DNA from: Pseudo-nitzschia pungens | Taxonomy: Eukaryota; Bacillariophyta; Bacillariophyceae; Bacillariales; Bacillariaceae | Reading direction: 5' to 3' | Assembly (NCBI GenBank): GCA_037355855.1 | Contig: CM074759.1 | Span: 7,254,001-7,318,000, forward strand | DNA: 64,000 bases | Part shown: one piece after another, positions 43,371 through 56,004 of the stretch | How the letters are laid out: the number at the start of each line of letters is the position of its first letter | Numbering within the stretch: position 1 is the first letter of the stretch | Made by a program: the position numbers and the translations under genes | The notes under the pieces: generated by a model | What the model saw: only the letters and a program-made list of their open reading frames with translations | The model's database searches: none | What the model was told of the DNA's origin: nothing

Positions 43371-46222
43371 TCAGTATTTGTCGGCGTTAGTTTTGAATTC
43401 TTTCGCGTGAGTTTTGGCGTATTCGGTGATGTGGTGATATTGGGCGCCAATGCGGCAGATTTGATCTCCAATGTTGTGGCCATACATCTTACAGCAATTG
43501 CATTGTGTCTTATTTTTGTATTCGAAGCGTGGTTTTGCCGCGTCTACTCTGTGGATTTTGGGGTGAAGTGGTGTGGTTTCGGGTGGGGAAAAGTTGGCAA
43601 TGGGATAGTCTAGGAGAAAGTTCAGCATACCGGTGAGTTGGAGTTGGCGTGGGAGGGGTGTGGAGTGTGCATTTGGAGATGTGCGGCGGTGTGTGTCCAA
43701 TTGTGTCATGAGGCAGAGACCAGCTGGAAAGTTGTGGTGTTGCATGGCTTGGTGAGCCATTTCGTAACTTTGATCGAGTTCGGAGTAATGGTGTTGTCGT
43801 GTGAGTTCGCACTTGCGGACGAACGTTTGGAGTTTGCCGATGTATGTGCTGGGGTCATCCGTAGTGTCCCATTTAGGTCCCCATCCGGTTTGGGTTGGGT
43901 GGAGGTATGATAGGGATGTGCGTGCGATTGCATATAGTGCTTCGTATCCTTGTTGAGTGTGCTGGTATGGCGAGAGAAGTCCTCGAAGGAGTGTGTTTTC
44001 GGGGGGAATAAGGAGTTTAAGCACGCGATGTAGATATGCACTGATCTTTGTGATGTTCTCATTTGTTTCAGGGTGTTTTGTAGGGAGGCAGGAGTGAGTG
44101 ACGTGGAGTTGATCAAGTGGTGTGATTGGAAGGCTTTCAATTAAGAAGGCGGATTGAATATCCTGGTATAGAGCAGTGAATTCCATGTCCGTGAGGTATC
44201 TGTTGTCGGTTGGGATAAGGTTGGGGTCGAGTTGTCGTTTTTCGAGGTTGTTGATGGATCGGCTAATACGGTGGTTCATCTTATGTTCGGTTTCGTTGCG
44301 TTGCTGTTCGAGGTGAGTGTCAAATTTCTGTTGGTTGCGAATTAATCCTTTTTGGTGGTGGGGAAATTTGGGTGGAGTCTGGCGTGGGTCTGGGGGAGGG
44401 GAGTCGACGCTGTCTGTATCTGAAAGTGTGGGTGGTAGGATCGGTTTAGGTGTGGTGGTAGTTTGTGTGTTGGCGGCGTCGTTTGTAGTGGTAGAGTTGG
44501 TGTTATTGTTCAGGTTAATGTGTGTGATGGCATTCTGAATATATTCGGCGAGGGTTTCGGAATCGGTGATAAATGATTCCATTTTTAGGTTGATGTGGCT
44601 TTGGAAGGCTTCAGATGAGGTGATGGCGTCGATTCGATCGGTTATGATTGAATGGATTGTTTTGTCTTCAGTGGTGTATTGACGTATTTGGGCTGGGATT
44701 GTTGATTCTAGTTGGCGGCGCTGAATGGCGATATCATCTCTGGTGGCAGTAAGTTCTTTTCTTGTGTCGGAGGTGATTGTCTGTAGATCGGTGGTGATAC
44801 GTTGGAGTTGATTGTTTGCATGTTGTGTAATGGAGTTTTTAAGGTGTTGGGTGTCGGTGTGTTGTGCGCGGAGGTTTTGTTTGATGGTTGTTTCGATGTC
44901 GTTTTGTGCGCGTCGAATGATGGTATCTTTGATGCTCTGGATGATTTTGGTACGATCAATGTCATTAAGTTTGGTGAGTATCATTGTTTCCATTTGTTCT
45001 TTGGCCGCAACGAGGTGTGTGGTTGCTGTGTCAGAGATTCGTTGGTCGAGGTTGTTGGTGGTGTTGGTGAGTTGTTGGTGGTATTTTTGTTGTTGTTGTT
45101 CAGTCTTCAATGCAATTTGCTCGGAGAGTTGATTGAGGGTGGTGATGGCTTTGGTTGTTGACTTTTGGATTGCAGCTAGGGTGTCTTTGGATGAAGTGCC
45201 GGATGTTCTTGTGGAGAGGGTGCTGGTTTCATCTTTGAGGGAGGAAAGGATTGATGTGGCTTTGTCGATGCGAACGTCGAGAGCCCAGGTGGTGGAAGTG
45301 GCTAGGGACAATTCCTTTTCCAGTTGGGACGCTTTGTCGATGGCTTTGTTGAGGTTGTTGGTGGGTTTAGTAAGTTCTTGGTATTGGTCGGTGAGATTGT
45401 TGATGGTGTTTTCGAGTAGTTGGAATTTGTGTTGCCATTGTTGGTTGTTTCTGGTGATGGCTTTGTTGATAAGGTCTTGAGTGGGGTTGGTGTCTGTGTT
45501 AGTAATGGTTCGGATCTCATTGTCGATGTGTTCAAAACCTTTGTCGAATTCGGCGATCTGTTCGTCAACTGAGGGTGTGGTGGTTGTGGCGGCGGTGTAC
45601 TCTTGTGCGAGGGTAGTGGCGAGGTTTTTAGGTTGGGGGGGAATGGACGCTGAGGAGTCGGAGTTAGTTGTCGTAGTGGATTGGTTGTCATCTGGGTTGG
45701 GTTCTTCGGGTTCTGGGTCGGGTTCTGGTTCGGTTTTTGGTGGGGAAGAGGGTGGGGGGGGGTGTCTTCATGTGGGTTGATGTTGGTATGAAGGTAGTTC
45801 AGGAGTTTAGTGCTGTACAGGTATCTGGGATTGTCGTTCGTTTGGGTGGGTGGTGGGATTTGGAAGTGGTCCTTATGAAGAAGTGTTTGGAGTACTTCAC
45901 CAAGGGCGGCTAGTTTGTCCAAATCCTCCATAATTGTTGTGTGGATAACGTCCATGAGGCTGGTGTATGTTGGTCCAGTTGGAGGGTATTTTGGTTTGAA
46001 TTGGAATGTGGATGGAGCATATTCGGTGTTGTATGGAAATGAGAGTTCGATGGCTCTGATTTCGCGTGTGATGGTTCCGGGGTATGGGTAGAGTTGAAAT
46101 TGTGGGTCTTTCGTAGGTTTGTTGGGTGGTTTGGAGGGGGTCATGTAGCGTTGAAGAGGGGTTTGTTTGGGGTCTTCTGCTGGGTGGTTCTTTTTCTTCT
46201 TTTGACGGGTTTTGACTGCCAT
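43371..46222 (-). pseudogene. Copia Gag, one frameshift
   Basis: ATG at 46222 (MAVKTRQKKKKNHP). The frame is open to a run of nine G (45754-45762, C on the coding strand), after which it turns into Pro/Thr-rich nonsense. Shifting one base there continues into an acidic Pro/Glu region and a very long coiled coil (to about 44500; for example NNLDQRISDTATTHLVAAKE), then the helical region QDIQSAFLIESLPI and a C-terminal knuckle CNCCKMYGHNIGDQIC. UGA at 43371-43373. About 950 residues if joined, large for gag. The homopolymer site could be mutation, assembly error or slippage. Confidence 0.85.
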
Positions 46223-46554
46223 GGTGCTTTTTATTCTTGTTCTTGTTCTGTGTATCAAGAGGTATGTGTTGTTGTCTGGCAGGGGTGTGGTCGTTGTCGG
46301 GGTGTCAGTGTTGTGGTGTTTATGTAGTGTTCTACGTGGTTTGGTACTTGATTGATATTCGTGTAGAAATCTACGTGATTTGGTACTCAACTGATGTGCG
46401 AATTTTTCACAAAAATTCCGCGAAAATACGCATGCGTCAAGAAGCGATCGAATGTGGTCAATTCGAGCTCGTTGGATGCGGTGAAAGCAGTAATCACTCT
46501 GCTGTGTTGTTGTTGACTAGTCTGTTGGGAGGAGGGTGATGAGAATTAGTCAAT

Positions 46555-46567
46555 GATGCTCATAACC
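46555..46567 (-). promoter_or_regulatory. Primer-binding site of the copia element (half tRNA-iMet type)
   Basis: On the coding strand GGTTATGAGCATC follows the 5' LTR directly. GGTTATGAGC is complementary to the initiator tRNA-Met anticodon loop region, the arrangement known from Drosophila copia, which primes with a tRNA half-molecule. Confidence 0.7.
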
Positions 46568-46665
46568 TGCAAAATGTACGTATGCTCTCTACTGTCGATA
46601 TAATTGCATGTATTTAGTAAAGAGTGAGGTATTTATTCACTATCTATTCGGGATTCATCCTCACA
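46568..46665 (-). repeat. 5' LTR of copia element
   Basis: 98 bp, one C/T difference from 38113-38210. Confidence 0.93.
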
Positions 46666-47118
46666 TAGGGAGTGATTTCGGTCAGCGAAAACGAAAATAT
46701 TTTCATTTTTTTTTCTTTTTTGTCTATGGGGTCTGCCTAAAAATTAAATTTTTTTTAAAAAAATACTTGTACTTCGTAGAACAAGAAGGTAAGGTTAAGG
46801 TTACCTATTACCTAAAGTAACCTTCCGGGAATCGTACGATAATTATTGTCCGCAGCAACAAAGCTACCAAAACGAGAGGAGGCTGGAACGCAGATACGAC
46901 AAACGAAGTCGAAGGGAACGCAGATAGGGTATTTTGAGTTGAAATTTTTTGGTGGGAACGCTAATAGGGTAAAAAACCAAAATGGGGATAAATTCGGTAC
47001 GCAAGAAATCTGGTAATGAAAACAGATGATATTTTTGTCTCTATTCACATATACAGTAACTAATTATTTTAATGATGCTCAACAGTATTTAACAGTACTA
47101 GGGCAATATTGCGTGCAA

Positions 47119-48160
47119 AATAACATGCACAGTAACATGCACGATAACATACATGGTAACATACACAATAACATACACGATAACATACACGATAACATAC
47201 ACGATAACATACACGATAACATACACAATAACATACACGATAACATACACGATAACATACACGATAACATACACGATAACATACACGATAACATACACGA
47301 TAACATACACGATAACATACACGATAACATACACGATAACATACACGATAACATACACGATAACATACACGATAACATACACGATAACATACACGATAAC
47401 ATACACGATAACATACACGATAACATACACGATAACATACACGATAACATACACGATAACATACACGATAACATACACGATAACATACACGATAACATAC
47501 ACGATAACATACACGATAACATACACGATAACATACACGATAACATACACGATAACATACACGATAACATACACGATAACATACACGATAACATACACGA
47601 TAACATACACGATAACATACACGATAACATACACGATAACATACACGATAACATACACGATAACATACACGATAACATACACGATAACATACACGATAAC
47701 ATACACGATAACATACACGATAACATACACGATAACATACACGATAACATACACGATAACATACACGATAACATACACGATAACATACACGATAACATAC
47801 ACGATAACATACACGATAACATACACGATAACATACACGATAACATACACGATAACATACACGATAACATACACGATAACATACACGATAACATACACGA
47901 TAACATACACGATAACATACACGATAACATACACGATAACATACACGATAACATACACGATAACATACACGATAACATACACGATAACATACACGATAAC
48001 ATACACGATAACATACACGATAACATACACGATAACATACACGATAACATACACGATAACATACACGATAACATACACGATAACATACACGATAACATAC
48101 ACGATAACATACACGATAACATACACAGTAACATACACAGTAACATACACAGTAACATGC
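47119..48160. repeat. 12-bp minisatellite CACGATAACATA, about 87 copies
   Basis: Almost perfect head-to-tail repeats for over 1 kb; variants (CACAATAACATA, CACAGTAACATA) are confined mainly to the two ends. Four of six frames stay open because 12 is a multiple of three (NIHD, ITYT, CMLS, VIVY repeats). These should not be annotated as proteins. Confidence 0.97.
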
Positions 48161-48189
48161 ACGTAAATATCAATCATTGTCGTAACGTT

Positions 48190-48705
48190 GAATAGTTTTA
48201 AAAATTTAAGACGTAGATTCAAAAATCTTCTGTACGGGGCCGATGGGTTAACCGGTCCGTTCTTACCGGGTGAAATAGTTTTAAAAATTTAACACGTAGA
48301 TTCAGAATATTTTTGAATCTACGTATTAAATTTTTAAAACTATTTTTGAATCTACGTCTTAAATTGTACTAATTGTACTCGTAAGGTTTACCGGAACAAC
48401 CCGGTACAAGTACATACTTTGTAACAATTAACCTGGTCGACCCGTCAGGATTTCGGACTATCAACGGTACGGTAAATATCAATCACCGTATTAAATTTTC
48501 AATACATATTAGAACATTTAAGATGGAGATTCAATTTAACACCGGGTTAATAGTTAAAAATTTAACACGTAGATTCAAAAATCTTCTTTACCGGGCCGAC
48601 TGGTTCCCGTTGTGTAGGCCCGTTACAGAAGATTTTTGAATCTACGTGTTAAATTAAACTATTCTCCGTGTTAAATTGAATCTCCGTCTTAAATGTTCTA
48701 AAGTG
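48190..48705. repeat. Multi-hairpin core of the foldback-like element
   Basis: Near-palindrome 48272-48345 (AATAGTTTTAAAAATTTAAC arms around GAATATTT). A second, nested hairpin has an outer stem 48511-48545 with 48665-48700 (AGAACATTTAAGATGGAGAT pairing) and an inner stem 48556-48585 with 48630-48658 (ACACGTAGATTCAAAAATCT pairing). AATCTACGTGTTAAA recurs throughout in both orientations. Confidence 0.75.
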
Positions 48706-48722
48706 AAATCGTTACTTAAGGT

Positions 48723-48870
48723 GTATTTTACCGTGCATGTTACTGTGTATGTTATCATGTATGTTATCGTCTATGTTATCGTCTATGTTATCGTGTATGT
48801 TATCGTCTATGTTATTGTGTATGTTAGCGTGTATGTTATCGTGCATGTTACCGTGCATGTTACCATGCAT
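48723..48870. repeat. Short inverted counterpart of the 12-bp array
   Basis: About twelve degenerate TATGTTATCGTG units, the reverse complement of the left array, adjoining the right arm. Confidence 0.85.
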
Positions 48871-49165
48871 CTCCCGGTGCACGCAATATTGCCCTACTAC
48901 AATCATTAAAATACTTCATTACTGTATATATGGATAAAGCGGGAAGTATCATCTGTTTTCATTACCAGATTTGCGTACCGAATTTATCCCCATTTTGGTT
49001 TTTTACCCTATTAGCGTTCCCACCAAAAAATTTCAACTCAAAATACCCTATCTGCGTTCCCTTCGACTTCGTTTGTCGTATCTGCGTTCCGAGCACCCAA
49101 AACGAGAACCAGATTGGGTGCATGCGTAAGGTTACTCATACGTAAGCCTTACGTGAAACCCATTT

Positions 49166-50498
49166 TTTTCATGCACATGAATGCTGGAAGAGAAATACCG
49201 TCAAGTTACGGCGTTGTTGGAGCGCAGCCACTGTAGCTAACTCTTAATGGTGTGAGATGATCTTGGTTTTGCCATGCTGACAAGAAGACTTGACATGTTG
49301 AGATGCTTCCAGATAAATCAAAGTTTGGACGAGATAAATTGGTGATGATGATGCAATGTGCTGGCTTGTTGATTGTTGGATACAAGAAGAGGCAACTGCA
49401 GCAGCAGTTGCAAGACGCCAGGAGAGGATGTCCTGTTGCTTGGTGGCTGATGGTCAAAGTTCTTCGGGTTTGGAGCAGGCTTGGAGTCAGGAAAATCTTC
49501 CTCTGAGTTCACTGAATTGATATCAGAAGGGGTGCAAAAATGTGAGTCAAATGCTGGGTGGAAATTGGTGCATTTTGTTGCTGGCAACAAATGAGATCTG
49601 AGTGATTGTTGTTGTAGTTACCAAGAGAGATGTTTGTTTCTGCCTGTACAACAGCTTGGTGTCTACTAGTAGTGATTGATGGGTGGTGGAGACACAATGG
49701 GAAGAGACTCTGTAGGAGAGATTTTGGAGGAAATTTCCATGTGTGAAATATCCACTGGTGGTAGAGCAAGTATGGTGATGTGGTGCTTAGAGTGCTGGGT
49801 GGCAACATAGGGGTCTGAACCAGAGCTACTACATGCCCTAGCTCTTTGCAGTCTACAGAACAGCACCTGCTACATGCTAAATAGCATTTTAGCTACTACC
49901 ATAGTGGTACTAGTACTAGAGTTAGTATGTACTACAATGATGTGCATGAACCAGATTTTTGGCCCTACACTTGGTGTTTGACACCAGCAAACTAGTAACA
50001 AACAGCACCAAATAGGATCACTAAGCAGATAACAGCACAGTCACAGATGTTACTTGTCAATGGGTGATATCAGGATTCCACATAGCTGACTTTTCCTTTG
50101 ATGGGTTGAGCACAGATTGGTTGGGTGTGGATCTTGCATGATTTTAACAAGAAGATTCATTTCCTTTTGACAATTTTATGTCCACATCCAACAACAGAAT
50201 GACATCATCATCACAATCCTGGTCAGTGGAGGTTACTTGTTGGATGGCACCAATAACAAGTGAGAAATTGTTGGAGAATTGGATCAAGCAAAAAAGAGAG
50301 TTCCGGATTTGATTACCTTTTGTTGGCATTGGGTGGGGTCTGTTCATTGCTTCCTGAAAGGTTGGAGTGTCAGACTGAGCTGTATGCTACAACAGAACGT
50401 CAGACAAGTCTCAGTTGTTGTTGGACACATGATGGTAACCTTACCGTTGCATGGTACCAGGTACATGGCAAGGTTTACAATAGTGTGCCAAAATGTGT
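49166..50498. other. Non-coding stretch, nothing recognised
   Basis: No ORF with protein-like composition, no LTR and no tandem array. Contains scattered TACTAGTA-like runs. Its last five bases, with the adjoining positions to 50503, supply the ACGAG duplicated around B5. Confidence 0.5.
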
Positions 50499-50503
50499 AC
50501 GAG

Positions 50504-50841
50504 TGTGACGGGCTGGTGTAGGCATCCCTACGAGAGACTCTAAATGATTATTGAATCCTGCATGTGCTCCAATACACAAGAATATGTATGATATTCACGT
50601 ATATATACTGAATATTCAACGTACAAGAATAAACATACAATTCAAACAAAGATTCCCATGACTCGACGATTATTGATATTATGTCCGACGAACAATTATA
50701 TGATTGTTCGATCATCCATTCCATACTCAAGAAATCATTCCCATCTCGTAAAGTATTCATCCATTCTCTTTTGTAACACAATTTATTAACCTTTCATCTT
50801 TAGAATACTCCTATCGTGTATTTCTACTCTAGACCGTAACA
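50504..50841 (+). repeat. 5' LTR of B5
   Basis: TGTGACGGGCTGG...AGACCGTAACA; the ends match other B LTRs. The palindrome CAGTAATTACTG follows at 50842-50853. Confidence 0.93.
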
Positions 50842-53469
50842 CAGTAATTACTGTTTGTGCTTTAAAGTAGAAACAGAACCAAATCAGTACTGAATCCAAA
50901 ACATCCTTATCCTAAACAACAGGGATACAACGATACCCTGACAAGCAAAAAGGAATAACCGATCGGACGAAATCTACGAACGATCGAAGCAAGAACCTAA
51001 GAAACAAGAACCGATCAAACGAAACGATCGATATCTACGAAACGATCTCTACGAACCAACCAATACAAATTGATCGCACAACGAATCGATCGAACGCTAC
51101 TAATCAATATGGCAGGACTTTACAGAGACCCTCCAATCAATTACATCCCTTCCTTCAAGAGGAACAAACCAAAACTCACCAAGCTCTCCATCACACATGC
51201 CAATGGACGACAAGACAGCATGAAGATCCCTCTATTTACCAACAAAGGAGGTCTAGAAGAATTCCTATTCGTTGAAGAAGCCTTCAGGAACGCCGCAAAG
51301 CTTCTAAGTCTACCAGTCAACACATACATCTCTCACTTCAATCGATGTCTCTCTGTTGACGCACAAACAAAATGGGGAGACTTAACAAACCAACGTCGAC
51401 ATCCACTAACGTTCAATGGATACAACCAAGCAATTAGTGACTTTATCAAGCAAGACTATTGCAACGCCACAGATGCAAAGGACATCATGCATACATACCT
51501 TTGAACGTTGAAGAAACCAAGCAACGCCTCTTGTAAAGACCATGCAGACCGAATGCTAATTCTCTTCAAATATACCAAAAGACTCCAAGGACATGGAACT
51601 GACCTATCACCAACAGAAGCCAAGACCATTCTGCTACATAGCTTCCCAAGCAAATGGATCAACAGCTATGGTCTAATCCACCAAGGAATACAAGAAGATA
51701 CCACTGTACAATTCATCGTTGACCACATGAGCTGCTTAGAACGCCAACGCAAAAGACAAACGTCGAACGCTAATTCGGATGCTGAAAGCATTGACAGCAA
51801 TAACAACACGTCCGAAAACTGGTTCGCGACCCCTCCCAAGAATTTATTTAGGGGGGTCGCGATTTATTCCTGGCTCATTTTGACGTAGCTCCATTCGTAG
51901 CCCTCTCGCGATTCGCAACCCCAATCGCGACCCAGTAACTACCTCAATTACGAGAAAATACGAGAAAAAAAAATAAAATTCAAACTCGACCCAATTTTTT
52001 TTTCAATCTGACTCATTATTACCGACCCTACCATCATTATATATTATGAGACTGTTGCAGAAATTCACTCCCAAAAATTGATTTCTCATCCCGACCCAAA
52101 GTATTTCCCATCACACCCCTCAAGAAATTCATCACAATAATCACAATTATTACCCGAAGCCCAGGAATCGCGACCCCCATGAAAAAAAATTTTGAAACAC
52201 TACGATGCAAAATATAAGTCTTTCTTTTGAAAAATATTGATATTACTCTAATAATTGTTTATTCTCTGTTCAATTTTCTCACACACTCACACACAAATTT
52301 TGGTTCGTTAGAAGAAGTGGTCGTCCTTGAAATCGTCGTCGCTCTTCGTTTCGATCGTCCTCGTCTTCGTCGTCCTTGAAGTCGTCGTTGCTTCTCGCTT
52401 CGATCGTCTTCGTCCTCCCTGAAGTTGTCGTTGCTCTTCGCTCCAAATTGCCTTCCTCTTCGTCGTCCTCCCTGAAATCGTCGTCCTCTCTGAAATTGTT
52501 GTTGCTCTTTGCTTCGATTGGCTTCGTCGTCCTCTCTGAAATCGTTGTTGCTCTTCGCTTCAATCGTTGTCGTCGTCCTTGAAATTGTCGTTGCTCTTTG
52601 CTCCGATCATCTTCGTCCTCATGCACACCACACAAATTTTGGTTCAAACGATTTTTAAATAATGGTCATCGTGATAATTTCATCCATACCGGTATCTGTA
52701 CTGCCAGTAAAGGTCTCCTCACATCGCATCATATTTCATCAGTTGCAATCGCATCATTTTGTCAGTTGCGATCACATCATATTTGTCTTGTGATCATATT
52801 ATGTGTCAGTTGCCCCGTCGCATCATTTTTCGCATCATTTTTCAGTTGCCCCGTCGAATTACTAAAGTTGATTCTTCCCTATCAGTAGCAAGCAGGCAAC
52901 TCAATTCAGAATTAGAACAATTGAAATCCATTATCAATACCCCAGATCTTGATGTGCTTCACTCACCGTTGCATTATATTTCATTTGCCGTTGCATCCTA
53001 TTTCATCAGCAGTTGCGGTCGCCTCCCTATCAGGAGCAAGCAGGCAAGTCAATGATGCACAGTTAGACAAATCAAAATCCATTATTAATACCTCCTCCAA
53101 CCTTGATGTGGTTCACTTACCATTTCCAGTTGCCGTCTTTCTTGTTCCATTTCGACCCAAAATTATGTGAAGTAAGATTTACGACACATGCATTTTCTGT
53201 CATGCATTTATTTGCTGAGAATTGATTTCTTCTACATGATAGCAGTAGAGTTACTACTAGTAGTATGTACCGTACCGAAGTAATAGTAGAAACCAGTAGA
53301 AACCTGATGGTGGTATGGCGCGCCACCTAAACAACAGAGAGCCAGCCCCGCTGCGCCATAATTTTGGACTACCTCTTATGTACTACTACCTACGCACTGC
53401 AGTAGTATGTAGCAGCAGTGTATAACTGTACTACTCTTACAAGCAGCAAGAATAGTACTACCTCAGTGA

Positions 53470-54705
53470 ATATACCATCAAATCAAATATCTGAATGAAT
53501 CTGACCAATCTTTGTGTGATTCCAATGTGAATATTTCTCATCCTATCCATGGGCAAGAGTATGCAAAAAGAAGTATTCAAAAATCACCAATAATTTGGAT
53601 GTCACCACTGAATAATTTATATTTGGTCCACTACTGCGGAATTCACTAGAAAAAAGTACCAAATCAAATATCTGAATGAATCTGGCCAATATTTGTATGA
53701 TTCCAGTGTGAATATTCCTCATCCTATGCATGGGCAAGAGTATTAAAAAAGAAGTATTCCAAAAGCACCAATAATTTGGGTGTCACCATTGAATAATTAA
53801 TATTTGGTTAACGACTGCAGAATTTACTAGAAAAAACTACCAAATCACATATCGGAATGAATCTGGCCAATAGTTGTGTGATTCCAATGTGAATATTCCT
53901 CATCCTATGCATGGGCAACAATATTCAAAAAGAAGTATTCAAAAATCATCAATAATTTGGGTGTCACCACTGAATAATTAATATTTGGTCCACTACTGCA
54001 GAATTTACTAGAAAAACTGTAAAATCACATATCTGAATGAATCTGGCCAATATTTTTGTGATTCCAGTGTGAATATTTCTTATCCTATGCATGGACAACA
54101 GTATGCAAAAAGAACTATTCAGAAATCACCTATATTTTGAATGTCGCCACTGAATAATTAATATTTGGTTAACTACTGCGGAATTTACTAGAAAAAACTA
54201 CCAAATCAAATATCGGAATGAATCTGGCCAATATTTGTATGATTCCAATGTGAATATTCCTCATCCTATGCATGGGCAAGATTATGCAAAAAGAAGTATT
54301 CAAAAATCGCCAATAATTTGGATGTCACCACTGAATAATCAATATTTGGCCCAGTACCGCAGCATTTAGTAGAAAATACTCTAAAATCAAATATCTGAAT
54401 GAATCTGGCCAATATTTGTGTGATTCCAGTGTGAATATTTCTCATCCTGTGCATGGGCAAGAGTATGCAAAAAGAAGTATTCAAAAATCACCTATAATTT
54501 GGGTGTCACCACTGAATAATTAATATTTGGTCCACTACTGGAAAATTTACTAGAAAATACTGTAAAATCAAATATCTGAATGAATGTGGCCAATTTTTGT
54601 GTGATTCCAGTGTGAATATTCCTGATCCTATGCATGGGCAAGACTATTCAAAAAGAAGTATTCCAAAAGCACCAATAATTTCGGTGTCACCATTGAATAA
54701 CTGAA
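53470..54705. repeat. 181-bp tandem repeat in E3, nearly 7 copies
   Basis: AAATCAAATATCTGAATGAA recurs at about 53480, 53661, 53842, 54022, 54203, 54384 and 54565, with CCTATGCATGGGCAAGA in the middle of each unit. Copies are about 90% alike. Only short stops-rich frames. Confidence 0.92.
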
Positions 54706-56004
54706 TAGCTCACTTATCGTGACATGTGCTTCGCAGCAAAAATATTGCTATCGCATCGTGATGTAGCAAAAGACATTCCCATGATGGGACTCGAACCAAC
54801 ACCACCACATTGATTGCTACCAGTGGTCCCACTATTACTGTCTACTACTGCTGAAAGGCGTTCTCCCTATTTTATAACGCTATTACCATCTCGGGGAAGG
54901 CTCATCAACAGTAAGGTACCGTACCTCCACCACTTGGCGCCAAAAGATTTGTCCCAGTACCGTACGTACAGTATACACAGTACTGGAAACCTACACATCC
55001 CCTGCCTATACATACATACGTACTACTAGGTACTATGTATGCAGACATGTCATTTTTTCTTTTACTAAGACTGTAGACTTAGTACTGTAATCTACGTACA
55101 TTGCTGTCATTTTTTCCTAGGCCTGTACAAACAGTACTGTTACCTACGTACATTACGTGCATGTGCATCATCATGTGCATGTGCATCATCATCGTGGTGA
55201 ATTTTGTTGTTCGATTTTCCGCCCCACATCTCCCTCGTGGAGGATGTGTCATATTTTTCATTTTCATTTTCGTGCGTTGGAATTTTCTGGCCGGTCCAGT
55301 TGAAAGTGAACCACGAGGCGCCTGGTACCATCTTGGAGAGACAAACGGCAAAGAAAGTATAGAACTGGCCACTCTTGAAATCTTTGTTACCGTTTTCTTT
55401 TGCTATCAAGGTAGGGTGGGCTGCAGTCCTCGAATCACCTGGCTTACCCAGATATCTACGAGTACGACGCGCGAACGAACCTGCAGAGGACAACGACGAC
55501 AATCGGACCTGCGGAGGACGACGAAGACGATCGGATCAAAGAGGATCGACGACACTAGAAGGTACTGTAATTGGACAGGGAGGGACGACGACGACAAGCG
55601 AGCCGACGACGACGAAAGAGCCGACAACGACGAAAGAGCCGACGACGACGACCGGGACGACGATGACGACTAATCGCCCGTTGTTTATTTTGTAAAACCA
55701 ATCGGAACAAAGAGGGACGACGACACTAAAAGGTATGACGATGACGACCGGGACGAAGATGACGACCGGGACGACGATGACAACCAGAACTAACGTTTGT
55801 TGTTTCGTCTTTTTGCCTTTCCAGAGAAAAACCAATCAATACGATTGCTGAAGAGGGGAACAACCGATACGATTGCTGAAGAGGGGAACGACGACCGATA
55901 CGATTGCTGAAGAGGGGAACGACCGATATGATCGCTGCAGAGGACAAGGAACGACGACGAAGGCGATAGTTCTTTAAAAATATTCTCGTGTATTATCCCC
56001 CCTG

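Larger units (their letters stand above)
38113..46665 (-). mobile_element. Full-length Ty1/copia element with 98-bp LTRs
   Basis: 8553 bp on the minus strand. LTRs 38113-38210 and 46568-46665 differ at one base and have TG...CA ends. The perfect 5-bp TSD is TAGGG (38108-38112 and 46666-46670). Order: LTR, primer site, gag, UGA, pol (protease, integrase, RT, RNase H), polypurine tract, LTR. The body is long and the LTRs very short for a copia element. It is recent by LTR identity, yet gag and pol carry a few indels and one stop. Confidence 0.95.
37710..46775. mobile_element. Small inverted-repeat element split by the copia insertion
   Basis: The left flank has AGGCAGACCATAGACAAAAAA near 37737; the right flank has TTTTTTGTCTATGGGGTCTG near 46716, its near-exact reverse complement, with T-rich outer ends on both sides. 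Removing the copia element and one TSD leaves about 500 bp, MITE-sized. The left part also holds a near-perfect palindrome (37838-37874, TTCTCAGCGAAAATG arms) and an 82-bp tandem duplication (about 37946-38070). Boundaries approximate. Confidence 0.5.
46885..49090. mobile_element. Foldback-like inverted-repeat element with internal minisatellites
   Basis: Arms 46885-47116 and 48879-49090 are inverted copies. The outer ~130 bases, from GGAACGCAGATACGACAAAC inward, are nearly perfect, and both end inward at GGGCAATATTGCGTGC. Each arm then continues into a 12-bp repeat array, long on the left and short on the right, with a multi-hairpin core between. No ORF other than repeat artefacts. The structure recalls foldback elements; outer boundaries and TSD are not resolved. 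Confidence 0.75.

Noticed and set aside
45302..45750. Pro/Thr-rich tail of the first copia gag frame as a separate domain
   Set aside because: It is the out-of-frame reading of the coiled-coil gag beyond the nine-C run.
47119..48160. CRISPR-like array
   Set aside because: Repeats are 12 bp with no spacers, in a eukaryotic transposon.
47026..48195. Long ORFs made of NIHD, ITYT, CMLS or VIVY repeats
   Set aside because: All are products of a 12-bp tandem repeat that is open in four frames; no unique sequence supports a protein.
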